A stretch of 64,000 nucleotides of DNA from Rhodococcus sp. ARC_M6 (GTDB taxonomy: Bacteria > Actinomycetota > Actinomycetes > Mycobacteriales > Mycobacteriaceae), in assembly GCF_022810305.1 (NCBI RefSeq), contig NZ_JALGQH010000010.1, positions 1-64,000 of the forward strand, in the 5' to 3' direction. Both the position numbers and the translations under genes were made by a program. Every line of letters starts with the position of its first letter. Position 1 is the stretch's first letter. The notes beneath the pieces are model-generated. The model had not been told where the DNA came from. It was given only the letters and a program-made list of their open reading frames with translations, and ran no database searches. This document shows positions 17,908-29,645 of the stretch, piece after piece.

Positions 17908-18808
17908 TCTCCACAGGCTTGACGATTCCGGGTATCCGGGAGCGTGTTGTCGCCGGTCGCTTGTGACCCCAGTAGCTCGGTTGGTTGTAGGTACGTGCGA
18001 CCCAACTCAGGTCGTCGATCGTGAGGCCGCCGTATCCGTACTCGATCTGAAGCCCCGACGGGCTTCCGATGTAGGTCGACGTCATAAGGTCGTTGGTGTG
18101 CCGCCCGAGTGTCTGCATCGTTTCTGTGTCGTGGGCATCGAGTAGGTCGATCAGTTGTCCCAGATCGTCGAATTGCTCGACCTCGAGCATGAGGTGGTTG
18201 AACCCCACATGGCCTGGGAATTCATGCAAAGCAAGCGAGTGGTGCCGGCCGTTGACGTGGTAGAACCGCACGGTGAAGCGATCATCGGTGATCCGATCGG
18301 ATAGGCGAAATCCGAGAACGTCGACGTAGAACTGGTTGGCCAGTTCGATGTCGGGAACCTGTAGGACGATGTGGCCGAGGCCTTGATCTCCGGTCACGAA
18401 GCCGCCGCGCATTGCCCGTCCGGGTGTGAACGACAAGGGAGTCGCAGCCTTGCCCCACGACAATTCATGGCGGATTCCCCAGGGATCGGTGAACCACACC
18501 AACTCGGCAACTTGTCGCTCCCTCAGTAGCTCGGAATCGCCGGACTGTACGGTGACGCCGCTTCGGGTGAGGTGATCGGTGAAGGATCGGAGATCGGTTT
18601 CATTCGCCATTCCCCAACCGGCATAAAGGAATTCATCCTCGATTCCAGGATGTATCGCGATTCGGTAGTTGATGTCGTCGACAGCAAGTCGGATTGCGCC
18701 GTCGGAGCCGTCGGAGGCGAGCTTGCCACCCAGGAGTTCCGTTCCGTATGTCCTCCATTCTTCCGCCCTCGGTGATGCGATGCCGATATACGACAGTTCC
18801 TGGATCAC
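17888..18808 (-). CDS. Extradiol ring-cleavage dioxygenase (BphC-type, two vicinal-oxygen-chelate domains)
   Basis: 306 residues, GTG start with AGGGAG about 8 nt upstream. Two glyoxalase-like halves. The C-terminal half has the type I extradiol metal triad: His146 in GLGHIVLQVPD, His205 in GFNHLMLEV and Glu256 in LQIEYG, plus a second-shell His190. The length is that of 2,3-dihydroxybiphenyl or catechol-type dioxygenases. It opens a catechol ring next to the two hydroxyls using Fe(II) and O2. There are no other ring-degradation genes beside it, so the substrate is open. Probably controlled by the adjacent MarR protein. Confidence 0.87.
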   Translation of the reverse strand: MIQELSYIGIASPRAEEWRTYGTELLGGKLASDGSDGAIRLAVDDINYRIAIHPGIEDEFLYAGWGMANETDLRSFTDHLTRSGVTVQSGDSELLRERQVAELVWFTDPWGIRHELSWGKAATPLSFTPGRAMRGGFVTGDQGLGHIVLQVPDIELANQFYVDVLGFRLSDRITDDRFTVRFYHVNGRHHSLALHEFPGHVGFNHLMLEVEQFDDLGQLIDLLDAHDTETMQTLGRHTNDLMTSTYIGSPSGLQIEYGYGGLTIDDLSWVARTYNQPSYWGHKRPATTRSRIPGIVKPVEITPTDV

Positions 18809-18866
18809 GGTTGCGCTCCCTGGGTAGGTCGGATGAATCCGGGTTCACGACCATATAAACAGAGCC

Positions 18867-18894
18867 ACCAATTATTGGCAAGGCAATCATTGGT
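18867..18894. promoter_or_regulatory. AT-rich inverted repeat, probable MarR operator of the dioxygenase
   Basis: ACCAATTATTG (18867-18877) and CAATCATTGGT (18884-18894) are inverted arms with one mismatch and a 6-nt spacer. On the minus strand TTGCCA within it and TATATG 18 nt further form a plausible -35/-10 for the dioxygenase gene, so a bound repressor would block polymerase. Confidence 0.5.
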
Positions 18895-18982
18895 AAATCC
18901 AACTAATAATGACGCTTGGGCACGCCCGAAGCGTCCCCGGTTCCGCACCGCGGGAGGTATCAGGTGTGATCACTACTGCTAA

Positions 18983-22126
<3,144 letters not shown>

Positions 22127-22146
<20 letters not shown>

Positions 22147-22645
22147 AGTCAAGATCCTGGCCGGAATTCAATCGACAGTCGGACAGCTACCGGGAGCCGT
22201 CAAGGTAGCCCGCGGGATGTCGCACTTCGGTGAGCACTCTCTCGGCTGGATCGCGATCGCTGCCGTCGGGGCTGCCGTGGACAAGCCTCGTCGACGCGAA
22301 TGGGCCGGCGCAGCCGTCGGCGCGTTCGGCGCGCACGCTGCCTCCGTCGTGATCAAGCGTGTCGTCCGGCGTAAACGGCCGTCCGATCCGTCGGTGCAGG
22401 TCAACGTCGCGACACCGAGCAAGCTGAGCTTCCCGTCTTCGCACGCAACCTCGACGGCGGCGGCGGCTGTCCTGATCGGTCGACTCACCGGGCTACCCTT
22501 ACCGGCGTTGCTGGTGCCCCCGATGATGCTCTCGCGTCTGGTTCTGGGAGTTCATTACCCGACCGACGTGCTCGCCGGTGCGGCACTGGGCGCCGCATCC
22601 GCGGCGGTAGTGCGCAAGGTCGAACAGAAATTTGGAGAAAAATGA
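22127..22645 (+). CDS. PAP2-type phosphatase (Rv3807c homologue)
   Basis: 172 residues, GTG start with AAGGTGG upstream; overlaps glfT2 by 20 bp. It has the three PAP2 motifs: KRVVRRKRPSDP, FPSSHATSTAA and SRLVLGVHYPTDVLAG. Several membrane segments. Between GlfT2 and UbiA, the Rv3807c position, it is proposed to remove the 5-phosphate from decaprenyl-phosphoribose-5-phosphate made by UbiA, giving decaprenyl-phosphoribose for DprE1. That role is inferred from position and family. Confidence 0.88.
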
Positions 22646-23547
22646 GCGAGGAAGCGGCCACGGTCAGCGGACCCCCTAAGTCCCTGCCCGCCGGCATCGT
22701 CAAGGCGCTCCGCCCACGCCAGTGGGTCAAGAACGTTCTTGTACTGGCAGCGCCCATCGCGGCCGGTACCGCCACCGAGACCGACGTGCTGCTGCCCGTC
22801 GCTTTGGCATTCGTTGTGTTCTGCATGGCGGCATCGGGCATCTACCTGGTGAACGACGCGATGGACGTCGAAGCCGATCGAGCGCACCCGACCAAGCGTT
22901 TCCGTCCCATCGCGGCCGGAGTTCTGCCCGTCAACATCGCCTATGCGATGGCACTGGTACTGCTGACCGGTTCGATTGCACTGTCATTCTTCGCCAATTG
23001 GCAGCTCGCCGTGGTCATGGGCATTTACATCGTTGTTCAGCTCGCCTACTGCTTCGGCTTGAAGCATCAGGCCGTCATCGACATCTGCATCGTGTCGTCC
23101 GGATTCCTGCTGCGGGCTATTGCCGGCGGCGTGGCAGCCGGCATCGAACTCTCGCAGTGGTTCCTGCTGATGATGGCATTCGGTTCGCTCTTCATGGCCG
23201 CCGGAAAGCGGTACGCCGAACTGAAACTGGCTGAACGTACGGGCGCCAAGATTCGCAAGTCGCTCGAGAGCTACACCATGACGTATCTGCGGTTCGTGTG
23301 GACGATGGCAGCAACGGCGTTGGTGCTCTGCTACGGCTTGTGGGCCTTCCAGCAGGACGCGCTCAAGGGCACCAACTGGTACGCAATCTCGATGGTCCCG
23401 TTTGTTGTAGCCGTGCTTCGTTACGCGGTGGACGTCGACGGCGGCGAAGCCGGTGAGCCTGAGGAAATCGCGCTCGGAGATCGGGTGCTGCAATTCCTCG
23501 CAATTGCGTGGATCGGAGTAGTGGGTGTCGCTGTTTACCTCGTCTGA
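22642..23547 (+). CDS. ubiA: Decaprenyl-phosphate phosphoribosyltransferase (UbiA family)
   Basis: 301 residues, ATG overlapping the previous stop (ATGA). RPRQWVKNVLVLAAP leads the first helix. The UbiA Asp-rich motif is NDAMDVEADRAHPTKRFRPIAAG, and the second acidic region is around the ~residue-160 loop. About nine membrane helices. It transfers phosphoribose from PRPP to decaprenyl phosphate, the first committed step toward decaprenyl-phospho-arabinose. The match to Rv3806c rather than to quinone-pathway UbiA rests on the conserved gene order. Confidence 0.92.
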   Translation: MSEEAATVSGPPKSLPAGIVKALRPRQWVKNVLVLAAPIAAGTATETDVLLPVALAFVVFCMAASGIYLVNDAMDVEADRAHPTKRFRPIAAGVLPVNIAYAMALVLLTGSIALSFFANWQLAVVMGIYIVVQLAYCFGLKHQAVIDICIVSSGFLLRAIAGGVAAGIELSQWFLLMMAFGSLFMAAGKRYAELKLAERTGAKIRKSLESYTMTYLRFVWTMAATALVLCYGLWAFQQDALKGTNWYAISMVPFVVAVLRYAVDVDGGEAGEPEEIALGDRVLQFLAIAWIGVVGVAVYLV

Positions 23548-25447
23548 GTCGGCAACCAACGCCGACCCGGTCGCCGACAACGCGGCACCGCGCACCACCT
23601 CGAGTCGGGGAGTATTCCTCGGCGGGGTGGTGCTTGCTGCTGTCCTCATGTTCTGGGGAGCGTGGGAGCGTCGGTGGATCGCCGACGACGGACTCATCGT
23701 CCTGCGAACTGTGCGCAACCTGCTCGCGGGCAACGGCCCCGTCTTCAATGCGGGGGAGCGAGTCGAAGCGAACACGAGTACCGCCTGGACGTACATCGTC
23801 TACGCGTTCGGTTGGCTGACGCAGATCCGCCTCGAATATGTTGTTCTGACAATCGCATTGGTGCTCTCGACCGCTGCCGTCGTCCTGGCGATGCTCGGCA
23901 CCGGCCGCCTCTACCGTGACATGCGACCCACCACCGGTGGAACGATTCTGCTGGTTCCGGCCGGAGTTCTTGTCTACATTGCGGTCCCGCCCGCCCGAGA
24001 CTTTGCGACGTCCGGACTCGAGACCTGCCTGGTGATTTTCTGGATCGCCCTGCTGTGGCTGCTCATGGTGCGGTGGGCGACAGTATCTGTTCCGTCGACG
24101 TCGTCGATTCTGGTTCTTTCATTTGTCGCCGGCCTCGGCCCCCTCGTGCGCCCGGAGATGGCGATTCCCGGGGCGCTCGCACTGATGATGATCGTCGTCT
24201 CGGCATCTCTGACGTGGAAAGTTCGCGCGATGATCGTGGTTGTCGCGGGGCTGACTCCGGTCGCGTATCAAGTCTGGCGGATGGGCTACTACGGGCTTCC
24301 GTATCCCAACACCGCAGTGTCGAAAGACGCCGGTGGCGCCAAGTGGTCACAGGGCTTCGCGTACCTGTGGAACCTCGTCGGACCGTATCTTCTGTGGCTG
24401 CCGCTGCTGTTCCTGTTGGTCGGCGCGCTGCTCTTCGTCGTGTCGGGCCGACCTGGGCGTCAAGCATCTGAAGCTGCTGACGGACCGACAGGGTCGCGTT
24501 GGGTTCGGTTGCAGGCTTGGTTGCGCACTCCGCGCGCCGTCGTCACCTTCATTCTCGGCAGTGGCCTGATCCTGGGCATCTACTCGATCCGCGTCGGCGG
24601 CGACTTCATGCACGGACGCGTTCTGCTTCCGGTGCTGTTCTGCCTCCTTGTTCCGGTGGCCGTAATCCCGCTGCGTGTTCCGGCTCGCGCGGCATTCGGA
24701 CGCAACCGGGACAGCGCAGTATTCGGTATTTCGGCGGTGCTGTGGGTCGGGACGGTCGTATGGGCATTTTTCGCGGCCAATACGACAGGCATGCCCGAAG
24801 GATCCGTCGTCGGACGCTCGGGCATCGTCGACGAGCGCGCGTTCTACGCCCTCAATACCGGCCACGCGCATCCGATCCGGGCCGAGGACTACCTCGACTA
24901 CCCGCGGATGCGAGCGATGGTCGAAACCATCGCAGCGACGCCCGAGGGCGGGCTGCTCATCTCCGGCCCGAGTTACGACTCGTGGTTCGTTGTTCCCCCG
25001 CCCGGGCCGATCGATGAACCTGCCGAGCACGTCGTCTTCTTCCTCAACCTCGGTATGACGAGCATGAACGTCGGACTCGATGTTCGAGTCCTCGATCAGA
25101 TGGGGTTGGCGTACCCGCTCGCTGCGCACACCGAAAGGCTCGAAGACGGCCGAATCGGACATGACAAGAACCTGTACGCGGACTGGGTAGTAGTCGATAC
25201 GGGAATGGTGGACGTCCGTCCGTGGTTGCCGTACTTCCTGGACGAGGATTGGGTCGCGGATGCAAAACTCGCACTGACCTGCCCCGAAACCCAGGAATTG
25301 CTCACGTCGTATCGCAGTGAGCTCACCTGGCCGAGGTTCAAGCAGAACTTCCGGCAGGCATTCGATCTCGCGAAATATCGCTTCGATCGAGTGCCGGCCT
25401 ACGAATTGCAGCGGTGTGGTTTAGTGCCGCCGGAGCCGGCAAAGTGA
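23525..25447 (+). CDS. aftB: Terminal beta-(1,2)-arabinofuranosyltransferase AftB
   Basis: 640 residues, GTG start overlapping ubiA by 23 bp. GT-C topology: about ten membrane helices, with the acidic catalytic motif in the first extracytoplasmic loop (ERRWIADDGLIVLRTVRNLLAGNGPVFNAGERVEANTSTAWTY). A periplasmic C-terminal domain of ~200 residues follows. It adds the terminal beta-1,2-arabinofuranose units that carry mycolates, using decaprenyl-phospho-arabinose outside the membrane. Position matches Rv3805c. It ends the operon; no clear terminator lies close, though a 10-bp hairpin is found at 25655-25683. Confidence 0.92.
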   Translation: MSLFTSSESATNADPVADNAAPRTTSSRGVFLGGVVLAAVLMFWGAWERRWIADDGLIVLRTVRNLLAGNGPVFNAGERVEANTSTAWTYIVYAFGWLTQIRLEYVVLTIALVLSTAAVVLAMLGTGRLYRDMRPTTGGTILLVPAGVLVYIAVPPARDFATSGLETCLVIFWIALLWLLMVRWATVSVPSTSSILVLSFVAGLGPLVRPEMAIPGALALMMIVVSASLTWKVRAMIVVVAGLTPVAYQVWRMGYYGLPYPNTAVSKDAGGAKWSQGFAYLWNLVGPYLLWLPLLFLLVGALLFVVSGRPGRQASEAADGPTGSRWVRLQAWLRTPRAVVTFILGSGLILGIYSIRVGGDFMHGRVLLPVLFCLLVPVAVIPLRVPARAAFGRNRDSAVFGISAVLWVGTVVWAFFAANTTGMPEGSVVGRSGIVDERAFYALNTGHAHPIRAEDYLDYPRMRAMVETIAATPEGGLLISGPSYDSWFVVPPPGPIDEPAEHVVFFLNLGMTSMNVGLDVRVLDQMGLAYPLAAHTERLEDGRIGHDKNLYADWVVVDTGMVDVRPWLPYFLDEDWVADAKLALTCPETQELLTSYRSELTWPRFKQNFRQAFDLAKYRFDRVPAYELQRCGLVPPEPAK

Positions 25448-25654
25448 TGCGTATCACTGCGAAACTTCGGTGCGAGTGTTGCGATCCTGTAACACCGCGC
25501 TGATCGGCGTCGATGTATTCGAAGACGATTCACCTACCCGAAATGCTCTGGTGAGTACTAGGGAAGAACGGCTCGGTTGCCGAGATTCATTTGTCACACA
25601 GGAACCTGTGACATAAGGTCCACCGAGCGCAGTGTGACTTGGAACGAGGTCCGC

Positions 25655-25713
25655 CGTCAGCCCGGATTGTCGGGGCTGACGGAAAAGCCTGTTCCCCGAC
25701 GGAATCCGTCGGT
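25655..25713 (+). promoter_or_regulatory. Two adjacent hairpins upstream of mycolyltransferase gene 1
   Basis: CCGTCAGCCC (25655-25664) pairs with GGGCTGACGG (25674-25683), and CCGACGG (25697-25703) with CCGTCGG (25707-25713). They lie in the 315-bp gap between aftB and the mycolyltransferase gene. The first, followed by AAAAGCC, could end the aftB transcript; alternatively both belong to a structured 5' leader. Nothing else was recognised in this gap. Confidence 0.45.
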
Positions 25714-25762
25714 ATCTCTCCTCCCGGAGCGATGCCGTAGACGAAGAGAGAGAGCAGTATTC

Positions 25763-26773
25763 ATGCGTTTTGCCAGAACGGGGCTATCGCAGCGCCTCAA
25801 GCACCGAGCACTTGCAATCGGTGCCGCAGCACTTGTGCTTCCCCTCGCCGCAGGCGTCGCCGGTAGCGCTGTTGCTACCGCTGCTCCCGCGCACGCTGCT
25901 CCCGCTCACTCCGCGCCGTGGGGTGGATTCGAGGAACTTTGGGTTCCCTCCACCATGGGCAACATCAAGGTGCAGGTCCAGTGGGCCGCACGCGGCGGAA
26001 ACGCGGCTCTCTACTTGCTCGACGGCCTTCGCGCTCGTGACGACGCCAACGCGTGGACCTTCGAGACCAACGCGCTCGAGCAGTACCGCGACGACAACAT
26101 CACCCTGGTGATGCCCGTCGGCGGACAGTCCAGCTTCTACAGCGACTGGTACGCGCCCTCGAACTTCAACGGTCAGGAAATGACCTACAAGTGGGAAACC
26201 TTCCTCACGGAAGAGCTCCCGAACTTCCTCGCGAACTACGGCGTCTCGCCCACCAACAACGCCGTTCTCGGCCTGTCGATGGGTGGCAGTGCTGCACTGA
26301 CTCTCGCCGCCTACCACCGCGATCAGTTCAAGTTTGCCGGCTCGCTGTCGGGTTACCTGAACATCTCGGCTCCCGGTATGCGTGAAGCCATCCGCGTCGC
26401 AATGCTCGATGCCGGCCGTTTCAACGTCGACTCCATGTGGGGTCCCCCGTGGAGCCCGGCTTGGCTGCGTAACGACCCGTTCGTCTTCGCTCCGCGCCTG
26501 AAGGGCCTGTCGATGTACATCTCGGCAGCCAGCGGTCTGACCGGCAAGTACGACAACCCCAAGGGCCTGGTCGGTTACTACAACACGGCAAACGCCATGG
26601 GCCTCGAGGCAATTGCACTGGCCAACACCCGCGCATTCCAGGTCCGGATGAACACGCTCGGCATTCCGGCCACCTACAGCTTCCCCTCCAACGGAACCCA
26701 CATGTGGGCCTACTGGTCAGAGGAACTGTTCAAGGCTCGCAATCAGATTCTTGACACCATGAACGCTCGGTAA
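25763..26773 (+). CDS. Mycolyltransferase (antigen 85 / Fbp family), short form
   Basis: 336 residues from ATG 25763 (GAGAGAGAG upstream; earlier in-frame codons would extend a non-signal N-terminus). Signal peptide: RLKHRALAIGAAALVLPLAAGVAG..., with cleavage near AHA. Esterase domain with LYLLDGLRA, MPVGGQSSFYSDW and the Ser172 elbow GLSMGGSAA. Glu282 (MGLEAI) and His313 (NGTHMWAYW) complete the triad. It transfers mycolate between trehalose monomycolates or onto arabinan in the outer wall. Corresponds in position to Rv3804c/Rv3803c. A hairpin follows at 26795-26836, separating it from the next mycolyltransferase. Confidence 0.92.
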   Translation: MRFARTGLSQRLKHRALAIGAAALVLPLAAGVAGSAVATAAPAHAAPAHSAPWGGFEELWVPSTMGNIKVQVQWAARGGNAALYLLDGLRARDDANAWTFETNALEQYRDDNITLVMPVGGQSSFYSDWYAPSNFNGQEMTYKWETFLTEELPNFLANYGVSPTNNAVLGLSMGGSAALTLAAYHRDQFKFAGSLSGYLNISAPGMREAIRVAMLDAGRFNVDSMWGPPWSPAWLRNDPFVFAPRLKGLSMYISAASGLTGKYDNPKGLVGYYNTANAMGLEAIALANTRAFQVRMNTLGIPATYSFPSNGTHMWAYWSEELFKARNQILDTMNAR

Positions 26774-26794
26774 TCGTGACCTAGTCACTTCACC

Positions 26795-26836
26795 AGTGCC
26801 GTTCCGGACTCCCGAAAAGGAGATCGGAGCGGCACT
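26795..26836 (+). terminator. Hairpin after mycolyltransferase gene 1
   Basis: AGTGCCGTTCCG (26795-26806) pairs with CGGAGCGGCACT (26825-26836, one G-U pair). CTCC/GGAG continues the stem after a 2-nt internal mismatch, and the loop is CGAAAA. It lies 22 bp past the stop. Confidence 0.7.
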
Positions 26837-27047
26837 TGTGCGTTCAAGGAATGACGTAAACCTAGACTTCGGTAACAATTGCACCATCAGTAACAGCGCG
26901 CCGACCCCACGCGTGACTCCTTTGCGTGTAGAAAGAGTTTCGACCGAGGTCTGGCCGCTGAACTGGCGCACCGATGCTTATTTGCCTCGATGATCAAGCA
27001 TGACGATCAAGACACGCGGACCGGACGTAAGGAAAGAGAGTGAACTC

Positions 27048-28934
27048 ATGCGAGTAGGCCTTGCCAGGGTGGACCGTAGTCGGTCCCACGGGACCTATCG
27101 ATCGAAGGTCGTCGGAACGCTGGCAGCTCTGCTGGTCCTGCCGATCGCGGCAGGACTGACGACTGCAGGCACCGCCACCGCTGCACCCGTCCCGGCGCTC
27201 ACCGCACCGGTCGCGACCCAGAACCAGGGTGGTGCGACCGTCGGCAAGGTGGAGTGGCTCAGCGAGCGCCGCGTCGCACTGTGGATCAACTCCCCGTCGA
27301 TGGGCATTCCGATTCAGGTTCAGGTTCTCCTGGCCCGTGACTGGAATGTGACTCCGGCGGCGTCCTTCCCCTCTGTCTGGATGCTCGACGGCCTTCGCGC
27401 CACCGACATCGAGAACGGCTGGACCGCCGAAACCGACGCCGAATCGTTCTACGCGGACAAGAACGTCAACGTGATTCTTCCCGTCGGCGGTCAGTCCAGC
27501 TTCTACGCCGACTGGCTCAAGCCCGACAACGGCGTGTTCTATCAGTGGGAAACGTTCCTGACGAAGGAACTGCCGTCCATTCTCGAGAACGACTGGCGAA
27601 CCACGCAGACCCGTGGCGTCGTCGGACTCTCCATGGGTGGCACGGCCGCGATGGCCCTCACCGCACGTAACCCCGGCTTCTTCAAGTTCGCAGCGTCGCT
27701 GTCCGGAATCCTGACGACGACTTCGCTCGGTATGCCGCAGGCAATCGGCTTCGCGATGAACGACGCCGGACAATTCGACTCCACCGCTATGTGGGGCCCT
27801 CCGTCCAACCCCGCGTGGGCTGCCCACGATCCGTACTCGATCGCAGACAAGCTCAAGGGCGTCAGCCTGTATGTTTCGAGTGGTAGCGGTACCACCGGTC
27901 CGTACGACCAGCCGTCTGTCGTTCCGGGCGTCAGCACCAACTACGCCGGCATGGGCCTCGAAATTCTGGCTCGACTGACGTCGCAGACATTTGCGACCAA
28001 GCTCAACACTCTCGGCATTCCTGCCCAGATCAACTACCGTCCGTCCGGCACGCACTCGTGGCCGTACTGGCAGTTCGAGCTTCATCAGCTGTGGCCGCAG
28101 CTCGCCAACGCAATCGGTACCGATGTCGAGAAGCCGCTCTGCGGCGCTTCCGGTGCGATCGGTGCAACGGCAGCGGCAAACACCTGGATCGGTGACTGCG
28201 TCACGTCCGAGTACAGCGTCGCTGGTGGCCTTGCGCAGGACTTCCGGAACGGCCGCATCTACTGGACCTCCGGTACCGGTGCAAATCCTGTTGCCGGCCG
28301 CATCGCCGGCGAATACATGAACAACGGTGCAGCAGCCGGCACGCTCGGCTTCCCGACCACCCCGGAAAATGGAACGCCCGACGGACGTGGACGCTACAAC
28401 CACTTCCAGAAGGGTTCCATCTACTGGACCCCGCAGACCGGTGCGCATGCAGTGAGCGGACCGATCTTGGATGAATGGTCCCGGCAGGGATGGGAAGGTG
28501 GCCCGCTCGGCTACCCGACTGCCGCGGCGATCGCGACTCCCGGCCAGGCCGGCAACGTGCAGGGCTTCGAAATCGGAGCGATGTACAACAGTGCCAGCGG
28601 TACCTTCGCAGTCATGGGCATGATCATGGCCAAGTACGGCGAACAAGGCTGGGAAGGCGGATGGCTCGGTTTCCCCAAGTCCAACGAAGTTGTGGTCAAG
28701 GACAACGGCCGCTTCACCGAGTTCGACGGCGGAAACATCTACTGGAGCCCCGCCTCGGGTGCCTGGACCGTCGCCAACGGACCGATTTTCGACGGCTGGA
28801 AGAGCGTCGGCTACGAAGCGGGAAAGATCGGATTCCCGATCAGTGACAAGTTCGACATCCCCGGCGGAGTTCAGCAGAACTTCCAGTTCGGCTGGATCAC
28901 GGTGATCGGCGACAAGACCGAAGTTCACCAGTAG
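27048..28934 (+). CDS. Mycolyltransferase with C-terminal LGFP repeats
   Basis: 628 residues from ATG 27048 (GGAAAGAGAG upstream; the frame open from 27000 adds 16 non-signal residues). Signal peptide ends near TATAAPVPA. The antigen 85 domain has Ser195 (GLSMGGTAA), Glu305 (MGLEIL) and His336 (GTHSWPYW). From about residue 360 on there are four to five LGFP repeats of ~53 residues (FRNGRIYW...GAAAGTLGFPTTPE, GGPLGYPTAAA, GGWLGFPKSNE, AGKIGFPISDK). The architecture resembles Corynebacterium PS1/cMytA. LGFP units probably hold the enzyme at the arabinogalactan. Long gene of a tandem mycolyltransferase pair. Confidence 0.92.
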   Translation: MRVGLARVDRSRSHGTYRSKVVGTLAALLVLPIAAGLTTAGTATAAPVPALTAPVATQNQGGATVGKVEWLSERRVALWINSPSMGIPIQVQVLLARDWNVTPAASFPSVWMLDGLRATDIENGWTAETDAESFYADKNVNVILPVGGQSSFYADWLKPDNGVFYQWETFLTKELPSILENDWRTTQTRGVVGLSMGGTAAMALTARNPGFFKFAASLSGILTTTSLGMPQAIGFAMNDAGQFDSTAMWGPPSNPAWAAHDPYSIADKLKGVSLYVSSGSGTTGPYDQPSVVPGVSTNYAGMGLEILARLTSQTFATKLNTLGIPAQINYRPSGTHSWPYWQFELHQLWPQLANAIGTDVEKPLCGASGAIGATAAANTWIGDCVTSEYSVAGGLAQDFRNGRIYWTSGTGANPVAGRIAGEYMNNGAAAGTLGFPTTPENGTPDGRGRYNHFQKGSIYWTPQTGAHAVSGPILDEWSRQGWEGGPLGYPTAAAIATPGQAGNVQGFEIGAMYNSASGTFAVMGMIMAKYGEQGWEGGWLGFPKSNEVVVKDNGRFTEFDGGNIYWSPASGAWTVANGPIFDGWKSVGYEAGKIGFPISDKFDIPGGVQQNFQFGWITVIGDKTEVHQ

Positions 28935-28988
28935 AACTGCTCACCGGTAAAACTGTTCAGCAGTAGAACGAAACGTACGACACGTACC

Positions 28989-29034
28989 GCACGACGGGCG
29001 GGCCCGATCACTGATCGGTGCTCGCCCGTCGTGC
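28989..29034 (+). terminator. Long hairpin after mycolyltransferase gene 2
   Basis: GCACGACGGGCG (28989-29000) pairs with CGCCCGTCGTGC (29023-29034), and the stem continues through an inner CCGAT/ATCGG stem after a single bulge. It sits between the mycolyltransferase stop (28934) and the next start (29085). Confidence 0.8.
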
Positions 29035-29084
29035 GTTGCGTAACCTGATGATGGACTTTCGACTGAAGGCAAGGATGGACTTTG

Positions 29085-29645
29085 ATGTCGCTTTTCTCGG
29101 GTAACCGAAACACGTTTGCGCGCGCGATCGCGGTGGGATCTTTGACACTCGTCACCGGTGGCCTACTGGTCGCCTGTGGCAGTGATGATTCGACGGTCAC
29201 ATCGACTCCGGTGACGTCGTCCGTCGTGGCTTCTTCTTCGTCGACGGCGGCCCCGAGCAGTTCAGGTTCGGCGGCCGCGACTACTACGATCTCAGCGCCG
29301 CCCACCAGTCCCGGTGCGGCCGCTACGGCACCGCCGGAGCAGCCCCAGAGCATCGAAGGTTTCCCGGGTCCGACAAACGTCGAGGTCAGCCCCGAATCGC
29401 AGGCGTTCCTCGACGGTCTGAAGGCAAAGGGAATCGCTCCGGAGGGTGACGGCAGCATCGCAGTCAACACTGCCAACTACATCTGTGCTGCCAACGCGCA
29501 GGGCACGTCCGACGCCGAGGTCTTGGCGCTGGTGACCGCTGTCGTGGGCTCCGCGTCTCCGGACGGCACCGCGATCACACCCGAGCAGGCCACCGCGAAC
29601 GCGCAGATCTACATCGACGTCGCCAACGCTACTTTCTGCAAGTAG
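29085..29645 (+). CDS. DUF732-type lipoprotein
   Basis: 186 residues, ATG 29085 with AAGGA upstream. The N-terminus is a lipoprotein signal (SLTLVTGGLLVACGSDDS, with lipobox LVAC and the lipidated Cys near residue 31). A Ser/Thr/Pro/Ala-rich linker of ~50 residues follows. The C-terminal ~100 residues fit the DUF732 pattern: ESQAFLDGLKAKGI...NYICAAN...YIDVANATFC, with two Cys that may pair. Function unknown. The envelope lipase gene begins directly at the base after its stop, so the two are probably co-translated. Confidence 0.75.
   Translation: MSLFSGNRNTFARAIAVGSLTLVTGGLLVACGSDDSTVTSTPVTSSVVASSSSTAAPSSSGSAAATTTISAPPTSPGAAATAPPEQPQSIEGFPGPTNVEVSPESQAFLDGLKAKGIAPEGDGSIAVNTANYICAANAQGTSDAEVLALVTAVVGSASPDGTAITPEQATANAQIYIDVANATFCK

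Noticed and set aside
26994-28928. Long minus-strand open frame antisense to the second mycolyltransferase
   Set aside because: It mirrors the real gene almost end to end, has no family motif, and is rich in Arg, Gly, Asp and Val as expected for a GC-rich shadow frame.
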